Source of the DNA: an uncultured Porphyromonadaceae bacterium
Lineage (GTDB): Bacteria; Bacteroidota; Bacteroidia; Bacteroidales; Muribaculaceae
DNA: 25,208 bases
Reading direction: 5' to 3'
Assembly: GCA_900546835.1 (NCBI GenBank)
Contig: UREH01000013.1
Coordinates: 1-25,208, forward strand
In this document: positions 19,135 through 25,208 of the stretch, one piece after another
Layout of the letters: each line of letters starts with the position of its first letter
Position numbering within the stretch: position 1 is the first letter of the stretch
Notes under the pieces: model-generated
The model's database searches: none
What the model was told of the DNA's origin: nothing
What the model saw: the letters and a program-made list of their open reading frames with translations, nothing else
Program-made: the position numbers and the translations under genes

Positions 19135-19264
19135 ATAGGCTTATCGGCCCTTTTAGTTAGAATATTATAGCACTAGTTGAAGCGGAACACAGGTTCATAA
19201 CCAGATGTGCCCGTCGGAGCGGCCGACAGGCCTTATACAGGCGAAACTGCTTGCTTTCAACTTA

Positions 19265-19272
19265 CAAAGGTA
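19265..19272 (-). promoter_or_regulatory. Bacteroidetes-type -7 box for the lipoprotein-uppS-bamA unit
   Basis: The minus strand reads TACCTTTG, an exact TAnnTTTG match, preceded by TA. The predicted start near 19261 leaves a leader of about 127 bases before the lipoprotein ATG. No clear TTTG -33 element is seen at 19-21 bases. It is the only such box I found in the ribD-to-lipoprotein spacer (19135-19386). Confidence 0.65.
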
Positions 19273-19335
19273 TAAAGAATTTGGCAACTTTCCGCTATAA
19301 CCGATGGAAAAACGGCCACTTTCAGAGGCATTTTC

Positions 19336-19379
19336 ACAGCAATGGCGTAATCCATAAAGGGTTACGCCACATCCGCTGT
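19336..19379 (-). terminator. Hairpin after ribD, possible terminator
   Basis: TGGCGTAA (19343-19350) and TTACGCCA (19362-19369) form a perfect 8-base stem; ACAGC and GCTGT extend it after an internal loop. It begins 8 bases after the ribD stop. The nearest T run on the minus strand (five T near 19310) is about 25 bases away, so it is not a textbook terminator. Confidence 0.4.
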
Positions 19380-19386
19380 TGCCATT

Positions 19387-20493
19387 TTAAATATTTTTTT
19401 TATACTTTTCACAGACCTTTTCAGTCGATTCCGAATCAGAAAGGAGTGTACAGACAGCACCGTCCGAACGATAATGACGCAGTATTGAATCACCCACGCT
19501 CTCTTCGCGGTGGATACATCCCGCAGGAAGAACCGGCGCTCTGTGGCACCCCTCGCCATAGAGGGCAAACGGGGCAATCTCCTCGCGGGCATCATCCCAC
19601 AGCCGCATGTCGATCAAGGTACTGAGCATGGTCGGACCCGCCTCCACAAGCACGGAAGATATGCCGTGACGCGTATAAAGGTCATGAAAAATATCCTGAA
19701 GTGCAGCGGAGTCCTCAAACTTATAGACAAGAGGTGCATCGGATGCTCCGGCCAACAGTTTTTTGGCGAGGAAAGAATCTTCCGGCAGTTTTTTTGAATG
19801 AGTGAGGACGACAGCAACAGGCTGCCTGCCGTCGAAATTCCTCAGCGTAAGGCGCGGATTGTCGGCTTGGACCGTCGCGGCTGTAGTAAGCACGGCATCA
19901 TGAAGAGCCCGCAGACGCATTGTGGACAGGGAAGTAAGCGGAGTGGAGAACCGGCATGGCTCCGGATGCTCGTCGGAACGAATCCAGTCCATATAACCAT
20001 CCTTGCTGCAGGCCCATTTAAGAGTGATGAACGGACGACGGAGTGTGACGGATTTCAGAAACCTGCGGTTCAATTCGTATGCCTCGTCGGAAAGCAGTCC
20101 CACCTCGACCTCTACGCCCGCGTCACGCAAAATGCCGATACCGCGACCACTTACCTTCGGATTGGGGTCGGCCATAGCAACAACGACACGCGGGATGCCC
20201 CGCTCCACTATCATCCGGGCACATGGGGGTGTCTTCCCAAAATGGGAACAGGGCTCAAGAGTGACAAACATTGTCGATTTTCCGAGCAGAGGAATGTCTG
20301 CTTCGGCTACCGACGCAACGGCATTAACTTCGGCATGGCCCTCGCCGCAGCGGCGGTGCCACCCCTCCCCTATTATACGTCCGTCGGGGGCTACGATTAT
20401 CGCTCCCACCATAGGATTAGGCGAGGCATAAGCCGCTCCGTTGGCGGCAAGTTCCAATGCCCGCCGCATATATATTTCATTGCAGGTTGACAC
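19387..20493 (-). CDS. ribD: Bifunctional riboflavin biosynthesis protein RibD (deaminase/reductase)
   Basis: RibD carries out two successive steps of riboflavin synthesis: pyrimidine deamination and NADPH-dependent ribosyl reduction. The N-terminal deaminase domain shows SPNPMVGAIIV, the zinc motif GHAEVNAVASV, and PCSHFGKTPPCARMIVERG with the two Cys ligands. The C-terminal reductase domain starts near RPFITLKWACSKDGYMDW and includes SSVLVEAGPTMLSTLID. The frame opens at a TTG (20520), but family members begin a few residues before YMRRALELA, so I choose the GTG at 20493 (368 residues); an ATG at 20469 is also possible. It follows a lipoprotein gene by 23 bases, an unusual partner. No other rib genes are in the window. 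Confidence 0.94.
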   Translation of the reverse strand: MSTCNEIYMRRALELAANGAAYASPNPMVGAIIVAPDGRIIGEGWHRRCGEGHAEVNAVASVAEADIPLLGKSTMFVTLEPCSHFGKTPPCARMIVERGIPRVVVAMADPNPKVSGRGIGILRDAGVEVEVGLLSDEAYELNRRFLKSVTLRRPFITLKWACSKDGYMDWIRSDEHPEPCRFSTPLTSLSTMRLRALHDAVLTTAATVQADNPRLTLRNFDGRQPVAVVLTHSKKLPEDSFLAKKLLAGASDAPLVYKFEDSAALQDIFHDLYTRHGISSVLVEAGPTMLSTLIDMRLWDDAREEIAPFALYGEGCHRAPVLPAGCIHREESVGDSILRHYRSDGAVCTLLSDSESTEKVCEKYKKNI

Positions 20494-20516
20494 GCCGGAT
20501 AAATGATATTGACAAG

Positions 20517-21044
20517 TCAAGGCTTTGCATCGACTTTCGTGCCGCGGAAATACACCACATAGGGAGTCCCGCGATAATTACATATAAACTGCAGGTCGAG
20601 CGTACGGTCAGGAACCCATCTTGCCTGAAAATTCGAAATCGGGAAGCCTGAAAAAGGACGCTCGCCGATAAGAGGTGTCAGAGCGTCGCATGTAAGCTTT
20701 ACGACATTGTCGGTTACTGCATACTTGATTCCGGGGAAAGTCATATCTCCCAGAGCGGGCATTCCGGCCAGGAAATCGGCATCGGAAATTACCAATGTAG
20801 CCACCTTGGTTTCCGGATCCACACTGACGGTATAAGCCGACGGACGTTGCCCGACATATATATCGGCGGGCGAGGTCTCCGGCCACGTTCTGGTTTCACC
20901 CATGAAAGTCTGGCTCATTTTTTCGTTTTCCGGCACGGGGCCGTCTTCACCATCGTCGCCACACGACGAAAGGTAAGGTGTGCAAAGAGCAATCGCACAT
21001 GCAAGACCGATACGGCATACAGCCGACTTGATATTGAATTTCAT
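20517..21044 (-). CDS. Small lipoprotein of unknown function, beta-rich
   Basis: The 175-residue protein has a lipoprotein signal with the lipobox LSSC at Cys28, followed by an acidic stretch (GDDGEDGPVPENEKM) that resembles surface-export signals of Bacteroidetes lipoproteins. The rest is short alternating strands (YTVSVDPETKVATLVISDAD, LQFICNYRGTPYVVYFRGTK), suggesting a small beta-barrel or calycin-like fold. I do not recognise the family with confidence. It lies 48 bases after the TonB receptor and 23 bases before ribD, all co-oriented. A lipoprotein directly behind a TonB receptor often helps to capture the ligand, but no specific ligand can be named. Confidence 0.8.
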   Translation of the reverse strand: MKFNIKSAVCRIGLACAIALCTPYLSSCGDDGEDGPVPENEKMSQTFMGETRTWPETSPADIYVGQRPSAYTVSVDPETKVATLVISDADFLAGMPALGDMTFPGIKYAVTDNVVKLTCDALTPLIGERPFSGFPISNFQARWVPDRTLDLQFICNYRGTPYVVYFRGTKVDAKP

Positions 21045-21092
21045 TGTAGAGTATTGTTGTTTTAATATTTTCTGGATGTTTCGGATTGAATT

Positions 21093-23399
21093 TCACCTCT
21101 CACTGCCTACGAAAGAAAATGAATAACGCAGTGTGAGGCCGGCCGTCAGAGGATTTCCACGTTGCAGGAAGGCATTGCCGATACTTACGAAATAGAATGA
21201 TGAATAGCGCGTAGAAGTGAGATTGTCGACCCACACATCGGCCGAGAAAGGGCCATGCTCCGCCCGTACGGAAGCATCCACTATGGCATAAAAGGGCTGG
21301 CTTACGGTATTCCCCTCATCCCAATATATGCGTCCAACTCCGCGCACACCGACATTGGCGGAAAGCCTGTCGACAAACCCTGATGAAAACCAATGTCCGT
21401 AAGTGAGGCCGGCATAGAAAGTATTCTCCGGGGCATACGGCACCCGACGGCCGGAGTAGTCAATACGGCCGTTATAGAAGCGGCGGAAGGTCGCATTTGT
21501 AAATCCATGCGAAATCCGCGCGGAGAAACCGGCGCCAAGTGTAGCTGAAAGACTGGTTTCCGTGCCCAGCGAACGCGCCCGCCCGGCATTTGCCATTATA
21601 CGGCCGGTTACAGCTCCTTCCGGAAACATCGTAAGCTGCTGGTCGCTGCATTCAATCCAGAAGGCGGCGACATCGAGCGAGAATCTTCTGTCGGGCGACG
21701 CCAGATGTGCGCCAATCTCATAGTTCCACGTTTTCTCCGGCCGGTAGCTCACAATATCATCCACGTCATAAAGCTCCTTGAGACCAAGGAAACCCATGAT
21801 TCGCTGCTGAAGTACGTCGGAGAACATCTGGGTATTGTAGCCGCCGGCCTTATATCCTTTGGTAACGGACGCGAACAGATTGCCCCAGTCGCCCGGGAGC
21901 CTGTAGCTGACCGACAGTTTTGGAAGGAACTGGCTGAACGACTGCTGAAGATGGCCTCGGTCGTCGATATCCACCGGGATTCTGGGAGCGTATATCTCCT
22001 CTCCCCCACCGGGCAGCAGATGATAAATCGTGTAAGTCGAGGCAGAACTGCTGCGGTAAATCAATGAAGTTCGTTCCCAGTCCCACCGCAGCCCGAGCGT
22101 AAAGTCGAATGCGCCAAGAGTGAGCTGACTCTCATGATACACGGAAATCCCTCCGGATGGAGTAATGAAATCGCTGTCGAGCAGAAGGCTGCGTTCATCC
22201 CAGCGGATGGGATATTCCGGACTGAGTTTATTGGCGTTATTTTCAATAAGCTGCGTCAGACCATAATCATGAAACGTGACGGGAGCACCCATATTGCCGC
22301 GCCGGCCGAAACCGAATACCCCCGCGAGCCAGCGGTATGCCGCTCCGGCACGTCCACGCGCTACGACATCGGCCGTCACAGCCCATTCATGCCGCTTCTG
22401 GGTCAGCGTAAAATAGTCCACCGGCAGGAAATCCTGGTCAAGCGTCATGTTGTCGTTGATATACTGAAAACTTCCGATGGCCGAGAGATCCACCGACCCG
22501 AAATGCATCTTTGCAACCAGTCCGTCGGTAATGGAAAGACGGCGGTAGAAACATGTATCGTTGTAGGCTATGCGGCCGGTAGCCACACTCTCGTATGGAT
22601 AGCCGTTCTGAGTGGTATGGGAAGCGGCAAAAGTATTCTCCACAATAGAATTCTGCGAAGTGCGCCATATGGTTTTCCAGCGTGCTGAATAAAGGCGCTC
22701 GCGTCCGGTACGCGAATTGTTGAACTCGTTGCGGAAACACCCGTCGGTACCGGAGGCATAGAGATTAAGAGAAGTGCCGTGTCGGGCGTTCATAAGTTTG
22801 TAGACTCCGACAGACGCCTTATATGTATTGTATGAGCCATACTCGGCCGTCAGTTTCACCCCCTCGAAATTAAATGGCGACAGAGTGAAGATGTTCACCA
22901 GACCGCCCATCGTATTCCTACCGTAAAGTATATTCTGCGGTCCGCGGAGAATCTCCACGCGGGCAATATCGGCCACATCGAAATCGAAATTATCTTTGTT
23001 TATTACGGGGACATTGTCGATATTAAGCCCCACTACAGGCTGGTCGATACGCGTTCCGAGACCGCGCACATAAACCGACGACGTCATTCTCGACCCATAG
23101 GCCGGCATATAGAAGTTCGGAGCGATTTCGCTGACCTGCTTTATGTTGACAACGTTGAGACGCTCGAGCTCGGAATGTCCGAGTGTAGTGACAGCCTCGT
23201 CATGGTTGGCGAGGGCTCCACCTTTTATGGCGGTGACAGACACCTGCGGAAGAGATAAAAGAGTGTCAACGCTTTCGGTGCCAGGCGATTCAACTTCCTG
23301 CGACACATTCGAAGCCATAGCACTACCGGCAGCCCCGAGCAGAGCGGCAAATGCCGTATAACGAATCCTGATTTTCAGAAATAAAAGCTTCAAATTCAA
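21093..23399 (-). CDS. TonB-dependent outer-membrane receptor
   Basis: This is an outer-membrane active transporter driven by TonB. From the TTG at 23399 it has 768 residues. It starts with a signal peptide (NLKLLFLKIRIRYTAFAALL, then GAAGSAMA). A plug domain follows, with LPQVSVTAIK (possible TonB box region), MTSSVYVRGLGTRIDQPVV and ARVEILRGPQNILYGRN. A 22-strand-type barrel comes next, including LFASVTKGYKAGGYNTQMFS and ending LTLRYSFSFVGSER. It has no SusC-type N-terminal carboxypeptidase-like domain and no SusD gene nearby, so it resembles siderophore or cofactor receptors more than glycan systems. The frame is open to an ATG at 23453, but a -7 box lies directly behind that ATG. TTG at 23393 is another candidate. 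Confidence 0.92.
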   Translation of the reverse strand: MNLKLLFLKIRIRYTAFAALLGAAGSAMASNVSQEVESPGTESVDTLLSLPQVSVTAIKGGALANHDEAVTTLGHSELERLNVVNIKQVSEIAPNFYMPAYGSRMTSSVYVRGLGTRIDQPVVGLNIDNVPVINKDNFDFDVADIARVEILRGPQNILYGRNTMGGLVNIFTLSPFNFEGVKLTAEYGSYNTYKASVGVYKLMNARHGTSLNLYASGTDGCFRNEFNNSRTGRERLYSARWKTIWRTSQNSIVENTFAASHTTQNGYPYESVATGRIAYNDTCFYRRLSITDGLVAKMHFGSVDLSAIGSFQYINDNMTLDQDFLPVDYFTLTQKRHEWAVTADVVARGRAGAAYRWLAGVFGFGRRGNMGAPVTFHDYGLTQLIENNANKLSPEYPIRWDERSLLLDSDFITPSGGISVYHESQLTLGAFDFTLGLRWDWERTSLIYRSSSASTYTIYHLLPGGGEEIYAPRIPVDIDDRGHLQQSFSQFLPKLSVSYRLPGDWGNLFASVTKGYKAGGYNTQMFSDVLQQRIMGFLGLKELYDVDDIVSYRPEKTWNYEIGAHLASPDRRFSLDVAAFWIECSDQQLTMFPEGAVTGRIMANAGRARSLGTETSLSATLGAGFSARISHGFTNATFRRFYNGRIDYSGRRVPYAPENTFYAGLTYGHWFSSGFVDRLSANVGVRGVGRIYWDEGNTVSQPFYAIVDASVRAEHGPFSADVWVDNLTSTRYSSFYFVSIGNAFLQRGNPLTAGLTLRYSFSFVGSER

Positions 23400-23442
23400 A
23401 CCGATTGCAGAAATGGAGCCGGGAGTCTGGCTCCGGGCGGTG

Positions 23443-23450
23443 CAAAGGTA
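23443..23450 (-). promoter_or_regulatory. Bacteroidetes-type -7 box of the TonB receptor gene
   Basis: The minus strand reads TACCTTTG, an exact TAnnTTTG match, giving a start near 23439. No TTTG -33 element lies 19-21 bases upstream. The box directly follows the ATG at 23453-23451, so that ATG would lie upstream of the transcript. It leaves a leader of about 40 bases to the TTG at 23399. Confidence 0.7.
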
Positions 23451-23475
23451 CATATTTTCCGACTATTTCTCTCCA

Positions 23476-23489
23476 TTGACCTACATCAA
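23476..23489. promoter_or_regulatory. CRP/FNR-family-like dyad centred near -43 of the TonB receptor promoter
   Basis: TTGAC-CTAC-ATCAA is a dyad with four spacer bases and one asymmetric position. FNR-type sites are TTGAT-N4-ATCAA and DNR/HcpR-type sites TTGAC-N4-GTCAA, so this has one half-site of each form. Its centre (23482.5) is about 43 bases upstream of the predicted start, close to the -41.5 position at which this family activates. The missing -33 element fits activator dependence. Confidence 0.45.
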
Positions 23490-23604
23490 AAAGAGATTGG
23501 CAGTAGTTGAAGATACTCAAAAAGCAACACGAGTTATACAATGTAGTTACAAATCGTTTACATTTAGCATTCATACGCTTTTTTCGCCAATTCCCATAAT
23601 ATTT

Positions 23605-23620
23605 TATAAAACATTTTATA
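23605..23620. promoter_or_regulatory. AT-rich palindrome between the divergent genes
   Basis: TATAAAA-CA-TTTTATA is a perfect 7+2+7 inverted repeat, 69 bases before the ATG of the 118-residue gene. It could be an operator. In such AT-rich sequence it may also arise by chance. Confidence 0.25.
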
Positions 23621-23688
23621 GGTCACTCTGTTATATTATCAGAATTCAATAATAACTCCGCAAAACCCGCGTAAAACCTACCCCAGAC

Positions 23689-24045
23689 ATGATTCAAAAG
23701 AAAGTAATAGACGCCATCTACCGTAAATTCAAGAATCGTCCCGCTTCGCCCGACGAATTAAATATACCATTATTATTCGAGAAACTGCCGGAACAGGCCG
23801 GAGTGGAAATCGACGGTGACAACATTGTCCTTAACAATGTGAATACGGATTCGCCGTTTCATATGATTCCCGTCGGGCATATCCACGCCATTGTGGAGTT
23901 CGACGAAGCCATCGCAATAGTGCTCCACAGTTCAATAATCTTCATCTCTAAAACCGACGGCAAAGCCCACGTGCACCTCCGGGAGTTAAATCCGGGATTA
24001 TTCGACAGACTTCGCCATTTCGTAGGGCGCCAGGCAGTGCTCTGA
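23689..24045 (+). CDS. Conserved-looking 118-residue protein of unknown function
   Basis: This gene is transcribed on the plus strand, divergent from the TonB receptor. The 118-residue protein has no signal peptide and no membrane helix, so it is probably cytoplasmic. The N-terminus is basic (MIQKKVIDAIYRKFKNRPAS). The middle is acidic and strand-like (GVEIDGDNIVLNNVN, MIPVGHIHAIVEFDEAIAIV), with HSSIIFISKTDGKAHVHLRE, and a helical end (LFDRLRHFVGRQAVL). Codon use looks like that of the neighbouring genes, and the frame has no competing ORF of good quality. I do not recognise a family. No clear -7 box was found upstream. Confidence 0.75.
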   Translation: MIQKKVIDAIYRKFKNRPASPDELNIPLLFEKLPEQAGVEIDGDNIVLNNVNTDSPFHMIPVGHIHAIVEFDEAIAIVLHSSIIFISKTDGKAHVHLRELNPGLFDRLRHFVGRQAVL

Positions 24046-24094
24046 CTTCCGGGTAGTCATCCGCAAATTATTTCGCGGTTACAGTTTTTTTTCG

Positions 24095-24102
24095 TACCTT
24101 TG
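24095..24102 (+). promoter_or_regulatory. Bacteroidetes-type -7 box of the tRNA-Leu gene
   Basis: The plus strand reads TACCTTTG, an exact TAnnTTTG match, 40 bases before the mature tRNA. A TTTC at 24071-24074, 20 bases upstream, could serve as a weak -33 element. The predicted start is near 24106. Confidence 0.65.
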
Positions 24103-24141
24103 CAGATGTCGGACGACATACCGCTGCACAAGGCGGAAAAC

Positions 24142-24226
24142 GCGCAAGTGGCGTAATTGGTAGCCGCGCCAGACTTAGGATCTGGTGACTTCGGTCGTGG
24201 GGGTTCGAGTCCCCCCCTGCGCACCA
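24142..24226 (+). tRNA. tRNA-Leu (anticodon UAG), CCA encoded
   Basis: The bases fold into a full class II cloverleaf. The acceptor stem is GCGCAAG (24142-24148) with CCTGCGC (24216-24222), with one A-C mismatch at the sixth pair. The D arm is GCG...CGC with TTGGTAG in the loop. The anticodon stem is CCAGA/TCTGG around CTTAGGA, giving TAG. The long variable arm is GAC-TTCG-GTC and the T arm GGGGG-TTCGAGT-CCCCC. The discriminator A (24223) and an encoded CCA follow. The long variable arm and the UAG anticodon both indicate leucine (codon CUA and others in the CUN box). Confidence 0.97.
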
Positions 24227-24261
24227 CACTAAAAAAAGTTTTTCATATACTTTGGCTATTG

Positions 24262-24304
24262 GAATCCTTGCCTTGAACTCAACAAAGGCAGGGATTCTTT
24301 CCTT
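24262..24304 (+). terminator. Hairpin between tRNA-Leu and the dehydrogenase gene
   Basis: GAATCCTTGCCTT (24262-24274) pairs with AAGGCAGGGATTC (24285-24297): 13 pairs including one G-T, loop of 10 bases. TTTCCTT follows. It lies 35 bases after the tRNA and fits an intrinsic terminator for it. It could also act as an attenuator, since the dehydrogenase ATG is 41 bases further and no good -7 box lies between. Confidence 0.65.
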
Positions 24305-24338
24305 AAAAGCCGGACAACCAACACTAACCAAACCCAAA

Positions 24339-25208
24339 ATGAGCGAAAAGAAAATCGTAATACTCGATGCCGACACCATCGATGCCGACCGCTCGATATG
24401 GAGCCCGCTCGAAAGCCTCGGTAAAATAGAAGCCTACGGCAACACCAGGCCGGAGGAGACGGCCGCACGCATCGGCGACGCATGGGCGGTGCTGACCAAT
24501 AAAGTACCGGTATCGACCCATGCCATGGGGCATGCACCTTCGCTGAAATACATAGGCGTGCTCGCCACGGGCTATAATATCGTCGACATCGACGCTGCCC
24601 ATCGGCTCGGAATAACCGTAACGAATATTCCCGGCTACAGCACCGATTCGGTGGCTCAGCTTGTATTCGCTCTTCTTCTTGAACTGACCAACCATACAGG
24701 GAACTACTCTCAAGAAATACACGCCGGCCGCTGGGAGCGTTCGCCGCTCTTCTCGTTCCGTATCTCCCCTATCGTGGAACTCGCCGGACTGACAATGGGA
24801 ATCTACGGCTTCGGAACAATCGGGCGCCGCGTATCCGAAATCTCCCGCGCTTTCGGTATGAAAGTAATCACTCCATCGAACAAGACGCTCCCCGAAGGTG
24901 TTGAACACGTGGAGCCGGAGGAGTTCTGGAGACGTGCCGACGTAATTTCAATCAACGCCGCATTTACCCCCGAGCAGGCCGGGTTTGTAAACGCCCGTAC
25001 GCTCGCCATGATGAAACCGACTGCCTATCTGATAAATACGGCACGCGGAGGATTCGTCGACGAGCAGGCTCTCGCCGACGCTCTCAACAGCGGCCGGCTA
25101 GCAGGCGCCGGAATCGACGTTCTCAATCAGGAGCCGCCGCGCAACGGTTCGCCTCTGATTGGCGCCCGCAACTGCGTGATTACTCCCCACGTGGCCTGGC
25201 AATCGACC
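24339..25208 (+). CDS. D-2-hydroxyacid dehydrogenase, partial, C-terminus cut by window edge
   Basis: This is an NAD(P)-dependent dehydrogenase of the D-isomer 2-hydroxyacid family, which interconverts 2-oxoacids and D-2-hydroxyacids in the cytoplasm. From the ATG at 24339 (MSEKKIVILDADTIDADRSI) 290 codons are open to the edge; full-length members have about 315-330. The Rossmann motif is GIYGFGTIGRRV (about residues 153-164). The catalytic residues are visible: Arg in INTARGGFVDE, Glu in NQEPP and His in TPHVAW. The overall form resembles glycerate dehydrogenase/hydroxypyruvate reductase more than PGDH or lactate dehydrogenase, but the substrate cannot be fixed from sequence. It lies behind a tRNA gene and a hairpin. 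Confidence 0.93.
   Translation, partial: MSEKKIVILDADTIDADRSIWSPLESLGKIEAYGNTRPEETAARIGDAWAVLTNKVPVSTHAMGHAPSLKYIGVLATGYNIVDIDAAHRLGITVTNIPGYSTDSVAQLVFALLLELTNHTGNYSQEIHAGRWERSPLFSFRISPIVELAGLTMGIYGFGTIGRRVSEISRAFGMKVITPSNKTLPEGVEHVEPEEFWRRADVISINAAFTPEQAGFVNARTLAMMKPTAYLINTARGGFVDEQALADALNSGRLAGAGIDVLNQEPPRNGSPLIGARNCVITPHVAWQST

Noticed and set aside
20517..23399. SusC/SusD-type glycan utilisation locus
   Set aside because: The receptor lacks the SusC N-terminal domain, the 175-residue lipoprotein is far too short for SusD, and no glycoside hydrolase is present.
23559..23566. TACATTTA as a -7 box for the 118-residue gene
   Set aside because: The last base departs from TAnnTTTG, no -33 element is near, and it would leave a leader of more than 110 bases.
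24061..24092. CCGC/GCGG hairpin followed by eight T as a terminator of the 118-residue gene
   Set aside because: The stem has only four firm pairs and six bases separate it from the T run; it also overlaps the tRNA promoter. Possible but too weak to list.

Overview
The window looks like a chromosomal stretch from a Bacteroidales bacterium, probably Muribaculaceae or a close relative. Reasons: a fused NuoCD in a complex I cluster with no nuoE, nuoF or nuoG between nuoCD and nuoH; an atpD-atpC-atpB-atpE-atpF-atpH-atpA-atpG gene order; a uppS-bamA-ompH-ompH envelope cluster; lipoproteins with an early Cys lipobox; and four perfect Bacteroidetes-type -7 boxes (TAnnTTTG). The family assignment rests on general impression (moderately high GC, gene order) and was not computed.

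Layout. Nearly everything is on the minus strand, so transcription runs from high to low coordinates. At 1-11662 lies one long respiratory array: nuoA-nuoB-nuoCD-nuoH, then a complete F1Fo ATP synthase set (atpDCBEFHAG), then nuoI, which runs off the left edge. All genes are co-oriented with short gaps (largest 191 bases), so the ATP synthase genes sit between two genes of the complex I operon. A -7 box at 11868-11875 and a leader of about 200 bases precede nuoA. A strong hairpin with a T tract at 12039-12094 separates this array from the next unit.

At 12140-19134 lies an envelope-assembly unit, in transcription order: a large beta-rich lipoprotein, a small outer-membrane barrel protein, UppS (undecaprenyl diphosphate synthase), BamA, and two tandem OmpH/Skp-like chaperones. 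A -7 box at 19265-19272 precedes it. These genes link lipid-carrier synthesis with outer-membrane protein insertion and chaperoning.

At 19387-23399 lies a TonB-dependent receptor, a small lipoprotein and ribD (riboflavin synthesis). The receptor has a -7 box and, centred near -43, a CRP/FNR-type dyad. The -7 box lies directly behind the upstream ATG, so a TTG codon downstream is the more likely start.

At 23689-25208 the plus strand carries a conserved-looking 118-residue protein of unknown function, a tRNA-Leu(UAG) with its own promoter and a downstream hairpin, and a D-2-hydroxyacid dehydrogenase cut by the right edge.

I saw no insertion sequence, phage gene, CRISPR array or toxin-antitoxin pair. 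The most striking feature is the nesting of the whole ATP synthase operon inside the complex I operon.
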